Origin: a virus
IMG/VR virus record: IMGVR_UViG_3300037246_000888
Span: 1-35,213 of that record
DNA length: 35,213 nucleotides
Direction: 5' to 3' (one strand)
The first letter of the stretch is position 1. Each line of letters begins with the position of its first letter. Position numbers and translations under genes: made by a program. Below the pieces are notes generated by a model, which saw nothing but the letters and a program-made list of their open reading frames with translations, was not told the DNA's origin and did not search any database. Below, one piece after another: positions 5,769 through 12,022 of the stretch.

Positions 5769-6260
5769 TTAGAACGGAATGTCATCATCCATTGAGTTAT
5801 AGCTTCTATTGCCCTGAGAACCTGAATCTGATGGAATATCAGACGCCTGCATCAGTTTTGTGTTGAAGTAGACATTACTTCGAGTCTGTCCGTCTACCTC
5901 TTTGCTTTTGATATTGACCTCCAGTATGATGTCTAGCAATTCCGCCAGCCTGGACGGTAACTCAGAGAGCTTATTGAGCTTTATTCCGCAAGTGGCGAGA
6001 TCGCCTTTTAGGAATTTCATGTTGTCGGCGCTTTGAAGCATGTGGTTCTTGAATACCATACGTTTGATAAATTTGCCACTGATTACACGTAATTGCCATT
6101 GAAGCATCAGATTACCGGCCTGGCTTTCATCGATACAAACCTCCTCGACTTTGACCTGATACTTGCCGTTCGGCAATGGGTCGAATTGTCCGGGTTCGGG
6201 AGTGTCTGCGTTTTCGTATTCATCATCGAGATCGGCAAGTCGTTCTTCGGTTTCGTTCAT
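5769..6260 (-). CDS. ssb: DUF669-like single-stranded DNA-binding protein
   Basis: A 163-residue protein with the DUF669 pattern: acidic N-terminus, LPNGKYQVKVEEVCIDES, LMLQWQLRVISGKFIKRMVFKNH, then VNIKSKEVDGQTRSNVYFN. It ends DDDIPF, the acidic-phenylalanine tip by which SSB proteins recruit partners. Starts by a 4-nt ATGA overlap with the Sak4-like gene. It would coat single strands made by the Cas4-like exonuclease and serve the annealing ATPase. The OB fold is inferred from the family. Confidence 0.8.
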   Translation of the reverse strand: MNETEERLADLDDEYENADTPEPGQFDPLPNGKYQVKVEEVCIDESQAGNLMLQWQLRVISGKFIKRMVFKNHMLQSADNMKFLKGDLATCGIKLNKLSELPSRLAELLDIILEVNIKSKEVDGQTRSNVYFNTKLMQASDIPSDSGSQGNRSYNSMDDDIPF

Positions 6261-6991
6261 TTTGATTTACCTTTCTTTTCGGTTTCGGGCTTTGAGGCCG
6301 GTTGCGTAAATGCCCGCGCAAATTCATCAAAGTCCAGCGCGATGGTATCGGGGAGTTTGCCGGTACGGTCACCGGCCTCGTAGTATGGACTGTTTTTGGT
6401 TCGCATTACACGGCGGTATCCGTCTGGTTTGCCGTCTTTTAGGATAGGTTCGATGTCGCAATAAAGAATGATGTCTACAAGCGCCACGACGGTCTCGCGT
6501 GCTTTGCCGGGAAGTGTAGGCTGAAACCGCGATTGCTTGCCGGTACGGGAGTCTGTTTCGACTTGTACGGCGTGCGAAACGAGATATAGGCCTTGCGGTA
6601 GTCGCGCCATTTTGGTAAGCACCCGGTGGAACTCATTGCGTACAAGCGCCCATCCCTTGCCATATCCGAGGTCGCTTTCGTGTTCAACGTTTTTCCCGCC
6701 GAGAATATGCTCAGTGCAAAGGCGATATGCGTTGTCTACTGTATCCAGTACGATGGTTTTAAATTTGTGCTCACCTTTGGCAACTTCGGCAAGGGCCTCG
6801 AGTAGTTCTGTCCACGAATTGATGGGCACCTTGAATACCTCAAGGTTATTGAGGCCTGGCTCCGTCTCGAAAAACAGGGCGTCCTCGGCATGGGAACACC
6901 ATGTTGATTTGCCGATCTTAGGTGCCCCGTAAACGAGCACCGATAGATTGGCAATCTCGGCTACTGGTTGTGATTTTTTGTCTGGTAACAT
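6257..6991 (-). CDS. Sak4-like RecA-fold ATPase (phage recombinase)
   Basis: A 244-residue AAA_24/Sak4-type protein. Walker A is GAPKIGKST (22-30), Walker B is KTIVLDTVD (78-86, D83) and a further conserved strand is GLYLVSHAVQVE. It lacks the DNA-binding loops and C-terminus of full RecA and is of Sak4 length. Sak4 proteins promote annealing with help from SSB, and the SSB gene follows with a 4-nt overlap. The ribosome site is the common GAAAGGAAAAAGAAAGCA leader. The C-terminal tail is basic (ETEKKGKSK). It is probably the central recombination factor of the phage. Confidence 0.85.
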   Translation of the reverse strand: MLPDKKSQPVAEIANLSVLVYGAPKIGKSTWCSHAEDALFFETEPGLNNLEVFKVPINSWTELLEALAEVAKGEHKFKTIVLDTVDNAYRLCTEHILGGKNVEHESDLGYGKGWALVRNEFHRVLTKMARLPQGLYLVSHAVQVETDSRTGKQSRFQPTLPGKARETVVALVDIILYCDIEPILKDGKPDGYRRVMRTKNSPYYEAGDRTGKLPDTIALDFDEFARAFTQPASKPETEKKGKSK

Positions 6992-7012
6992 TGCTTTCTT
7001 TTTCCTTTCTTT

Positions 7013-7945
7013 TTAAAACGGTTTTTCGGTTTTTGCCAGTTCCTCGTGAGGCTGGCGGATTTCGTACATCGTGTTTAATATATTTGGATTTTCGTTCGAG
7101 CTACATAGCGGCAAGTAGGGACAGGGGCGGTTGAAATTGAAACAGTAGCTTGTATTTTGATACCAAGCATTGCGCCGGGTGGCATCGTTTAATTGTTGTG
7201 TCAGTTCCCATATTTCGGCCTCGATCATTTTAAGGCGGGTTCCGTCAAGGAAGATAATCTCCCGGTGAAACATACCCTGCTCTTGATATTTTTCCACAAG
7301 TCGCGCCTGGAAGTCAGTGTCAGATTCAGGTACTTTGCGAGTTTTTCCGACCTCATATTGTTGTAGGCGCGTCTTGCAAAGTATATTATATAACACTCCA
7401 CTTATCGGAATGTTTAATTCTTGCGCGATATATTTTGAGTAAATCGTTATTTGAAAGTCCGTCCACAACTTGTCGAGATAATTACCGTCTATTTGTGAGG
7501 TTGTTTTGTGTTCGAGCAGATAGTATTCCCCGTCCTGTTTTATGATACCGTCTACTTTGCCTTCGATGTTATATTTAGGGGACATTCTACCTGTAGCAGG
7601 ATTGATTATTGGTTGTTTAAATGGACGTTCACGCCCTTTAATTTCAAATGGTTCTTGAGCATATTTTTCAGCATATCCGGTTAGCATTGCTGTTGCCAAG
7701 TGCCATTCTTTTTTCTGTTTCGGATCGTTGTTACGGTTTGAATATTCATTGTTTAGATAGTTAAATACATGTAAGCAATTCTTATTCCCATGCCAATAAT
7801 AAAGAGCTTGATGTATTACACTTCCGAAAGCCAAAGCCCTTTCTTTTTTAACTGGTTTGATATGTTTGATGTATTTAAACTGATACATTTTCCGACAGTT
7901 GCGAAACATTGACCAACTTGAATAGGTGGTGATTTTCTTTTCCAT
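7013..7945 (-). CDS. Cas4/RecB-like nuclease with Fe-S cysteine set
   Basis: A 310-residue PD-(D/E)XK exonuclease of the Cas4/AddB type. Motifs: GSVIH (H45), VDGII (D132), LLEHKT (E145, K147) and a Q/Y helix further on. One cysteine near the N-terminus (C17, FRNCRKMY) and three near the C-terminus (C268, C275, C281) match the split four-cysteine layout that holds a 4Fe-4S cluster in Cas4 and AddB. The start at 7945 follows GAAAGGCAAAGCAA; an upstream in-frame TTG has no such site. It would resect ends for the Sak4-like ATPase and SSB encoded next. Confidence 0.87.
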   Translation of the reverse strand: MEKKITTYSSWSMFRNCRKMYQFKYIKHIKPVKKERALAFGSVIHQALYYWHGNKNCLHVFNYLNNEYSNRNNDPKQKKEWHLATAMLTGYAEKYAQEPFEIKGRERPFKQPIINPATGRMSPKYNIEGKVDGIIKQDGEYYLLEHKTTSQIDGNYLDKLWTDFQITIYSKYIAQELNIPISGVLYNILCKTRLQQYEVGKTRKVPESDTDFQARLVEKYQEQGMFHREIIFLDGTRLKMIEAEIWELTQQLNDATRRNAWYQNTSYCFNFNRPCPYLPLCSSNENPNILNTMYEIRQPHEELAKTEKPF

Positions 7946-7977
7946 GTTGCTTTGCCTTTCTGTTTTCTTTTCTGTTT

Positions 7978-8028
7978 TTAGAGGCCCCGGTCGACGCATT
8001 TAGCCTGATATTTTTTCAGTGGTTCCAT
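7978..8028 (-). CDS. possible 16-residue peptide
   Basis: A very short frame (MEPLKKYQAKCVDRGL) whose ATG overlaps the preceding stop by one base (TAATG), in the 82-nt gap before the Cas4-like gene. It could be a leader or a chance frame. No separate ribosome site beyond GGTGA is seen. Low confidence. Confidence 0.2.
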   Translation of the reverse strand: MEPLKKYQAKCVDRGL

Positions 8029-8264
8029 TAGATTTCACCATCCCTTATCTTCTTGACGACGTAGGCTGGCATAACGAATTCCACCTTTCTTTTTGGTACG
8101 CTAAACGTCTCCCAAAATACATCATCCAAGCTGCGTAAAGTAATCCAATGAGAACTCGGCAGAGCTTCGATTACCTCAAGGTATTCGCCCCTATAAAGCG
8201 TTATCGTTTGATAGCCGGTAAAGATTGCGTCTTCTAATAATTTTACGATGTCGCCCTTGTTCAT
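8028..8264 (-). CDS. hypothetical protein
   Basis: A 78-residue protein with no family recognised. The sequence (NKGDIVKLLEDAIFTGYQTITLYRGEYLEVIEALPSSHW...) suggests a helix followed by beta strands, possibly an SH3-like barrel. The ATG at 8264 overlaps the upstream stop as ATGA and is preferred to a start six codons earlier. Ends KKIRDGEI. It lies between a single-pass membrane protein and the Cas4-like nuclease. Confidence 0.55.
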   Translation of the reverse strand: MNKGDIVKLLEDAIFTGYQTITLYRGEYLEVIEALPSSHWITLRSLDDVFWETFSVPKRKVEFVMPAYVVKKIRDGEI

Positions 8265-8521
8265 AACACCCCTCCAAGCCACATTCCGAACTTGCCAGCC
8301 AAAACAAGAAGGCCGGAATATGTTGCTATCCCGATTACAGTTGCGGCCAGAACGAACGGCCAGTTGAAATTTGTTTTCAGGCGCAAGCCGTATTGCTTGA
8401 AATCTCCGATCAGCGATACTTTTTCATCCTCGGCACAATAAACAGCGATGACGGTATACTCTTTGCCTTCTTCTAATCCGATGCCGTTGGACCTGCCAGT
8501 AATTTTACCCTCCATATTCAT
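8261..8521 (-). CDS. small single-pass membrane protein
   Basis: An 86-residue protein with a soluble beta-like N-terminal half (EGKEYTVIAVYCAEDEKVSLIGDFKQYG) and a C-terminal hydrophobic stretch from WPFVLAATVIGIATYSGLL to LAGKFGMWLGGVL, enough for one or two membrane spans. GGAGG lies just upstream; the second ATG (8515) has better spacing and may be the true start. It overlaps both neighbours. Function unknown; a membrane-anchored regulator is possible. Confidence 0.55.
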   Translation of the reverse strand: MNMEGKITGRSNGIGLEEGKEYTVIAVYCAEDEKVSLIGDFKQYGLRLKTNFNWPFVLAATVIGIATYSGLLVLAGKFGMWLGGVL

Positions 8522-8873
8522 TTGCCTCCACTTTCACAATCAATTTATCGAGGATTTGATTTACAAGTTCTTGAGCTCTCTCGGCGTTGTCCTCGGCGGC
8601 GTTATTGATCTGGGCGATGGTTCGCGCACAACCATGCACAATACTATGTAAATGACTGGTGTTGTCGTTTGCGATACAATCTTTGCAACGTCTCACCTCG
8701 TAATGTTTTGTTATCAGTATACAAAACGGGCATTGATCTATATGTGCAAGTTCTTCACTTTCGCCGTTTATAAGGCCTCCATTGTCGTCGTCGTCAATGG
8801 GAATAAAATGAACGCCCTGCCATAGTATGCGCGTCTCTTTGATGGCGTCAAGCCATTGTTGCTTGGTTATCAT
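8505..8873 (-). CDS. hypothetical CxxC...CxxC protein with helical C-terminus
   Basis: A 122-residue protein starting MITKQQWLDAIKETR, chosen because the start follows the upstream stop by one base; a longer frame would overlap the previous gene. It has CPFC and, 18 residues later, CKDC, a zinc-finger-like set, then a long helix (ARTIAQINNAAEDNAERAQELVNQILDKL). An acidic DDDDNGG stretch is near the N-terminus. No family recognised. Confidence 0.55.
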   Translation of the reverse strand: MITKQQWLDAIKETRILWQGVHFIPIDDDDNGGLINGESEELAHIDQCPFCILITKHYEVRRCKDCIANDNTSHLHSIVHGCARTIAQINNAAEDNAERAQELVNQILDKLIVKVEANEYGG

Positions 8874-8874
8874 T

Positions 8875-9084
8875 TTATCTTCTCGCCCTACCGCTTCTTT
8901 TTGTAGGCATGATATAGTAATGGACAAACTCGGTATTTTCTAACAGTTTGTCTAAATGCTTCCTAACTCTTTCAACTGCTCGGTTGGCAAAATCTACTTC
9001 AGCATCCCCAATATGTTTTTCTGTTATGTCATCTTCCAACACAGGGAATTCCAATTCTAAATACATTTTCCAAGTTTGTGTCAT
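8875..9084 (-). CDS. hypothetical small protein
   Basis: A 69-residue protein (MTQTWKMYLELEFPVLEDD...) with a strand followed by a long helix (EVDFANRAVERVRKHLDKLL) and a basic C-terminus (PTKRSGRARR). AGGAGG lies 5 nt before the ATG, which overlaps the stop of the XRE regulator by one base (TAATG), so its translation is coupled to the regulator. No family recognised. Confidence 0.55.
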   Translation of the reverse strand: MTQTWKMYLELEFPVLEDDITEKHIGDAEVDFANRAVERVRKHLDKLLENTEFVHYYIMPTKRSGRARR

Positions 9085-9284
9085 TATTTCCTCCTCGGTT
9101 TGTCGCCCAAGATTTCACCGGGCGAGACGTTGAGCGCTTCGGCAAAGCGCCGGATAGTGTCTTCCATCATGTTCTTTTTAAATCGCTCGTAATCGGATAT
9201 GGCCGACTGAGCGATGCCGGTCAGGTCTGATAGCTCGCTTTGTTTTATGCCAGCCTTGAGGCGGATTTCGCGGAGGGCGTTCAT
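9084..9284 (-). CDS. XRE-family helix-turn-helix regulator
   Basis: A 66-residue Cro/C1-type DNA-binding protein, essentially one HTH_3 domain: LREIRLKAGIKQSELSDLTG, IAQSAISDYERFKKNM and FAEALNVSPGEILG. The ATG at 9284 lies 10 nt after GGAG and overlaps the upstream stop (ATGA). It is expressed from the second leftward unit, soon after the promoter at 9.8 kb. It is a candidate for binding the GGTATA-type repeats or the palindrome in the 16.3-16.7 kb control region, but the operator is not shown by sequence. No C-terminal cleavage or oligomerisation domain is present. Confidence 0.82.
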   Translation of the reverse strand: MNALREIRLKAGIKQSELSDLTGIAQSAISDYERFKKNMMEDTIRRFAEALNVSPGEILGDKPRRK

Positions 9285-9463
9285 GCAGGACATTCTCCTT
9301 TTACAATTTTAAGATCGTGAAAGTTGCGCCTTAATTTTTTATAAGATTTACGGGCTTTATAAACAGACCTGTAGGAACAAGTCACATTCTCGCGCTCTAA
9401 TAGATTACCATGAGCGCATAGGGGGCGGCCATTTATGGTAATATGACACACTATTGCTTTCAT
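9281..9463 (-). CDS. hypothetical small basic protein
   Basis: A 60-residue protein (MKAIVCHITINGRPLCAHGN...) that looks like a small beta hairpin followed by a basic helical part (YKARKSYKKLRRNF). The start has the GAAAGGCAAAGCAA leader used by several genes of this phage. The stop overlaps the start of the XRE regulator (ATGA), so it may couple to it. Cysteines at 6, 16, 29 and 58. No family recognised. Confidence 0.5.
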   Translation of the reverse strand: MKAIVCHITINGRPLCAHGNLLERENVTCSYRSVYKARKSYKKLRRNFHDLKIVKGECPA

Positions 9464-9487
9464 TTGCTTTGCCTTTCTTTTTGGGGA

Positions 9488-9721
9488 TTAAGGTTTTTCG
9501 AGTCCGTGTTCTGGACAATTCCAAGCTAATCGGTGAGTTCCCTTATTAGTTATGTGTAAATCTTTCTGAAAGTTATTTTCAAAGTTCATGTCGTGAATTA
9601 CACAAACCCAACGACCCGCCTTTTCCTTACAAGACGGCAAGACTTTTAAGTTTTGTTTTCCGATGGAAGTTGTTACGAGGTATGTTTCGCCAACATCAAC
9701 GGGCGTTATTTTTTCTGCCAT
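9488..9721 (-). CDS. hypothetical protein, first gene of second early unit
   Basis: A 77-residue protein with a beta-rich pattern (VDVGETYLVTTSIGKQNLKVLPS, RWVCVIHDMNFENN) and a C-terminal CPEHGLEKP. Cysteines at 31, 40 and 69 could form part of a metal site. The start has the GAAAGGCAAAGCAA leader. It is the first gene after the promoter at 9773-9801, about 50 nt downstream of the -10 box. No family recognised. Confidence 0.55.
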   Translation of the reverse strand: MAEKITPVDVGETYLVTTSIGKQNLKVLPSCKEKAGRWVCVIHDMNFENNFQKDLHITNKGTHRLAWNCPEHGLEKP

Positions 9722-9772
9722 TTGCTTTGCCTTTCGTGTTTAGGGTTTCTGTTCGTCGCCTTCTGAGTATTG

Positions 9773-9801
9773 AATATATACGATAATAGATATGCTGTCA
9801 A
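9773..9801 (-). promoter_or_regulatory. sigma-70 promoter, leftward
   Basis: TTGACA (9801-9796), a 17-bp spacer and TATATT (9778-9773) on the minus strand. It precedes the gene starting at 9721 and follows a terminator-like hairpin, so it should start the second early unit (9.7 to 0.77 kb). An A/T-rich stretch lies upstream. Confidence 0.75.
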
Positions 9802-9891
9802 TAGGGTAGGCAGGTTTATTTTGCGAAAAACGCATAATAATTATAATCTTATCGGAATCTGTAATGAAATCAATGGGATAGGATATAGCAG

Positions 9892-9925
9892 AAAAGCAAT
9901 AGCCCCGACCGGGGCCGAGGCTATT
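9892..9925 (-). terminator. terminator-like hairpin, leftward
   Basis: On the minus strand AATAGCC (9925-9919) pairs with GGCTATT (9905-9899) around a GC-rich centre that can also form GCCCC/GGGGC. The stem is followed by GCTTTTC. It would end transcripts entering from genes upstream of 10.0 kb. The 9722-10001 stretch otherwise holds only the promoter and no credible gene on either strand. Confidence 0.55.
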
Positions 9926-10001
9926 AACTCAGAAGGTCTGATATGCGGCAAAGCAAAACCAGATAAGAAAACATGATAGCACAAATCGAGAGGATGTCAA
10001 C

Positions 10002-10076
10002 CTAGTTCCTTAATATCCATATCAACAGGATGATTTTCATTGTTAAACTTGTTAAGGCTAATATCGTTATGTTCAT
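10002..10076 (-). CDS. possible 24-residue hydrophobic peptide
   Basis: A frame encoding MNITILALTSLTMKIILLIW and four more residues, one potential membrane helix with a basic C-terminus, preceded by AAAGGGGG 9 nt upstream. It follows the zinc-ribbon membrane protein gene by 19 nt. The good ribosome site argues for a real micro-protein; the length prevents any further assignment. Confidence 0.4.
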   Translation of the reverse strand: MNITILALTSLTMKIILLIWILRN

Positions 10077-10095
10077 TTTCTAACCCCCTTTCTGT

Positions 10096-10257
10096 TTAAC
10101 ATGTCACGAACAGCATAAACAGCCCAGCCACGATAGCCATTAGAACAAGGCCGGTTATAGCTTGTGGCGACCAGCCGATCTCCGCGCCGCAGTGAGGACA
10201 CGATAAAGCGTCTGACGATATTTCCTTGTTGCAGTCCTTACAGTTTATTGTGGACAT
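10096..10257 (-). CDS. zinc-ribbon plus transmembrane mini protein
   Basis: A 53-residue protein with a double CxxC ribbon (CKDC at 6-9, CPHC at 20-23) followed by one hydrophobic helix (AITGLVLMAIVAGLFMLFV). This is the zf-ribbon plus TM layout found in many short bacterial membrane proteins. The strong site GGAGGTGATTAA precedes the ATG, inside the 3' end of the methyltransferase gene (13-nt overlap). Partner unknown. Confidence 0.75.
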   Translation of the reverse strand: MSTINCKDCNKEISSDALSCPHCGAEIGWSPQAITGLVLMAIVAGLFMLFVTC

Positions 10258-10871
10258 TTAATCACCTCCTTTAGATTATTAGCTTCAAAAACTGCCCGTG
10301 CAAATCTAGGTGGCGTCTCGCTTCGTTTTTCGGCCCTGTCTGGAGATGGCGGCATTCGATGTATTTTGCCAGTTTCGGTGGGTTCCACCCGGTTTTTGGG
10401 TGGCATTATAAATCCGTTGCCTGTCCAAAGGTGGGTTTTTTTCGTCCACGGGTCGCCATAATCACAAGGATCGAAAACATAATCCGGCTTTCGCCAGTAA
10501 GTGCTTACTGTGCTGACAGGGTTTTCAATCATATATGGACATTCTAACATTTCTGCAACATCAATGCAAAGCTTAAATAATTCAAGGGCCTCGATTAATT
10601 TTCCCAGACCTTTATCCTTAAACCATCTTGCTCCACTCACCGCAACATCAGTACATGGTGGAAAAAAGAAAGCTATTGCCGCCTCATGTTTATGCCCAGC
10701 TACAAAATCATGCCAATTATGTCGTCTGACATCACAGCCTATTTTTCCTATCTTTCCATCATTGGTATAACCACTTGGATGTTTTTTATCAAAACACATT
10801 GCCCAATAACCGGCTTCAATCCACGGTTTTACCATAATTGTCGAATAATCAAAAACACTTAGAATCATCAT
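10245..10871 (-). CDS. C5-cytosine DNA methyltransferase (compact phage type)
   Basis: A 208-residue enzyme resembling short Dcm-like phage methyltransferases. A degenerate motif I (LSVFDYSTIMVKPWIEAGYW) is followed by the catalytic FFFPPCTDVAVSG (Pro-Cys) and ENPVSTVSTYWRKPDYVFDP, corresponding to the ENV motif, then GDPWTKKTHLWTGNG. It is shorter than classical C5 enzymes and no clear target-recognition domain is visible. It may protect phage DNA from host restriction or act with the radical SAM enzyme encoded 87 nt upstream. The start has AAAGGA 8 nt before the ATG. Confidence 0.8.
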   Translation of the reverse strand: MMILSVFDYSTIMVKPWIEAGYWAMCFDKKHPSGYTNDGKIGKIGCDVRRHNWHDFVAGHKHEAAIAFFFPPCTDVAVSGARWFKDKGLGKLIEALELFKLCIDVAEMLECPYMIENPVSTVSTYWRKPDYVFDPCDYGDPWTKKTHLWTGNGFIMPPKNRVEPTETGKIHRMPPSPDRAEKRSETPPRFARAVFEANNLKEVIKCPQ

Positions 10872-10875
10872 TTTT

Positions 10876-10956
10876 TTATTCCTTTCTTACTCGTTCCTTC
10901 ATCTCGCCCAACTTCTTGGTTTGCAGGATTAACTTTTTAGGTTTGCGTGGGGGCAT
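10876..10956 (-). CDS. 26-residue basic mini protein
   Basis: A short frame (MPPRKPKKLI..., 9 Lys/Arg among 26 residues) between the radical SAM and methyltransferase genes, with GGAAGGATAACC before the ATG. Its stop is 4 nt before the methyltransferase start. It could be a nucleic-acid-binding peptide or a leader. No homology recognised. Confidence 0.45.
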   Translation of the reverse strand: MPPRKPKKLILQTKKLGEMKERVRKE

Positions 10957-10958
10957 GG

Positions 10959-11771
10959 TTATCCTTCCATCTCGTTATGAATCATTATAGGGCGTCGCCA
11001 TTTTCTAGCTAGACGACCCCATTCAGACGCTGGCAATTTAGAATCATCTTCGCCACGATATACCATCGCATACGGCAAAAATCCGCACTCGTAAATAAAT
11101 TTCAATCTATCCTCTGCATCTTTTAAATTATCGCCCGGAATACCAATCAAAACATAACATCGTTTCTTACGACGATCTAACCATGAAAGCCACTTACTTG
11201 CTTTCATCATTCGCTCTGCAATTTTTGCGTCATCGAATGAAAAGAAAAGCTCTCTAATTTTCAAAGCGCTCAATTGGTTAATTGTCCATTCATTCAATAG
11301 GCGAATATCTAACCCCCCCGAAAACGTGACTTGACGCTTTTGTTCTCGTAGCATTTTAAATACTTTCATCTGATGACTTTTCGGCGTTGCTAAGAAATTA
11401 TTATCTTGAACAATCCAACCACCATTAATCGAGATCGTTTGTATTTCGCCTTCCATTTTTGGCACCCTGCAAAACCAACAGTGTCGTGGACAACCACGGG
11501 AGGTTATCGTTATACCTTTTTTTAAATATAATCCGGGCGTAAATTCATTGGCGAGTGAATTAAAAGCAGGGCCACCCAGCTTTGTAGGTAGAAACATTCC
11601 CCAAAATTTAGCCAACCTTTCACCCTCTGCTCGATCCCATGTGAAAGTAACGGATACGTGAGCCTCGTTGGCCTCTGGGATCCATGCCGGGAATGGTGGA
11701 TTACCAATAAATACCATCTCGTCGTCGGGTGTATGAGATGTTCTTTGAGGGAAGACGCGAATTATCTCCAT
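10959..11771 (-). CDS. radical SAM enzyme
   Basis: A 270-residue protein with the CxxxCxxC 4Fe-4S signature (GCPRHCWFC; C94, C98, C101), preceded by KKGITITSR and followed by IVQDNNFLA and GGLDIRLL, which are strands of a partial TIM barrel. The ~85-residue N-terminal part (VFIGNPPFPAW, VSVTFTWD, KLGGPAF) resembles the region preceding the barrel in B12-type radical SAM proteins, but it is too short for a full cobalamin domain. The reaction is unknown. It is separated from the C5-methyltransferase only by a 26-codon frame, which suggests, but does not show, DNA or RNA modification. It is not QueE by its context: no queuosine-pathway genes are seen. Confidence 0.85.
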   Translation of the reverse strand: MEIIRVFPQRTSHTPDDEMVFIGNPPFPAWIPEANEAHVSVTFTWDRAEGERLAKFWGMFLPTKLGGPAFNSLANEFTPGLYLKKGITITSRGCPRHCWFCRVPKMEGEIQTISINGGWIVQDNNFLATPKSHQMKVFKMLREQKRQVTFSGGLDIRLLNEWTINQLSALKIRELFFSFDDAKIAERMMKASKWLSWLDRRKKRCYVLIGIPGDNLKDAEDRLKFIYECGFLPYAMVYRGEDDSKLPASEWGRLARKWRRPIMIHNEMEG

Positions 11772-11802
11772 CTCAACTAAACTCCTCTCTGGTTTTTGCC
11801 GT

Positions 11803-12006
11803 CTATGTAGGAGAATTAACAGCTTTCCTTACAAGGGCAAGTGCCATTGTATGTATTGCGCAAATACCATTTTTCTTGTCTGCGACAACCCACCATGCAC
11901 AATCTTTTTTGAGGCAATCTTGGAAATTTTCATAAGTTAGGTTTATGCCGCCATCTTGACTTTCGTGATATTCATAGTTAGTTAATTTCGTCAACGGACA
12001 TTTCAT
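11803..12006 (-). CDS. hypothetical small cysteine-containing protein
   Basis: A 67-residue protein (MKCPLTKLTNYEYHES...) with cysteines at 3, 31, 36 and 49 in the pattern C...CLKKDCAWW...GICAIH, plausible for a metal site or disulfides. The ribosome site is AAAGGATTAATT. It stands between the primase-helicase and the radical SAM enzyme. No family recognised; the CAWW...C spacing is reminiscent of small proteins beside phage replication genes. Confidence 0.6.
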   Translation of the reverse strand: MKCPLTKLTNYEYHESQDGGINLTYENFQDCLKKDCAWWVVADKKNGICAIHTMALALVRKAVNSPT

Positions 12007-12022
12007 AATTAATCCTTTCTTT

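Noticed and set aside
9770-9976. Rightward 68-codon frame
   Set aside because: It starts inside the leftward promoter, has no ribosome site and crosses the terminator hairpin; it is on the wrong strand for the region.
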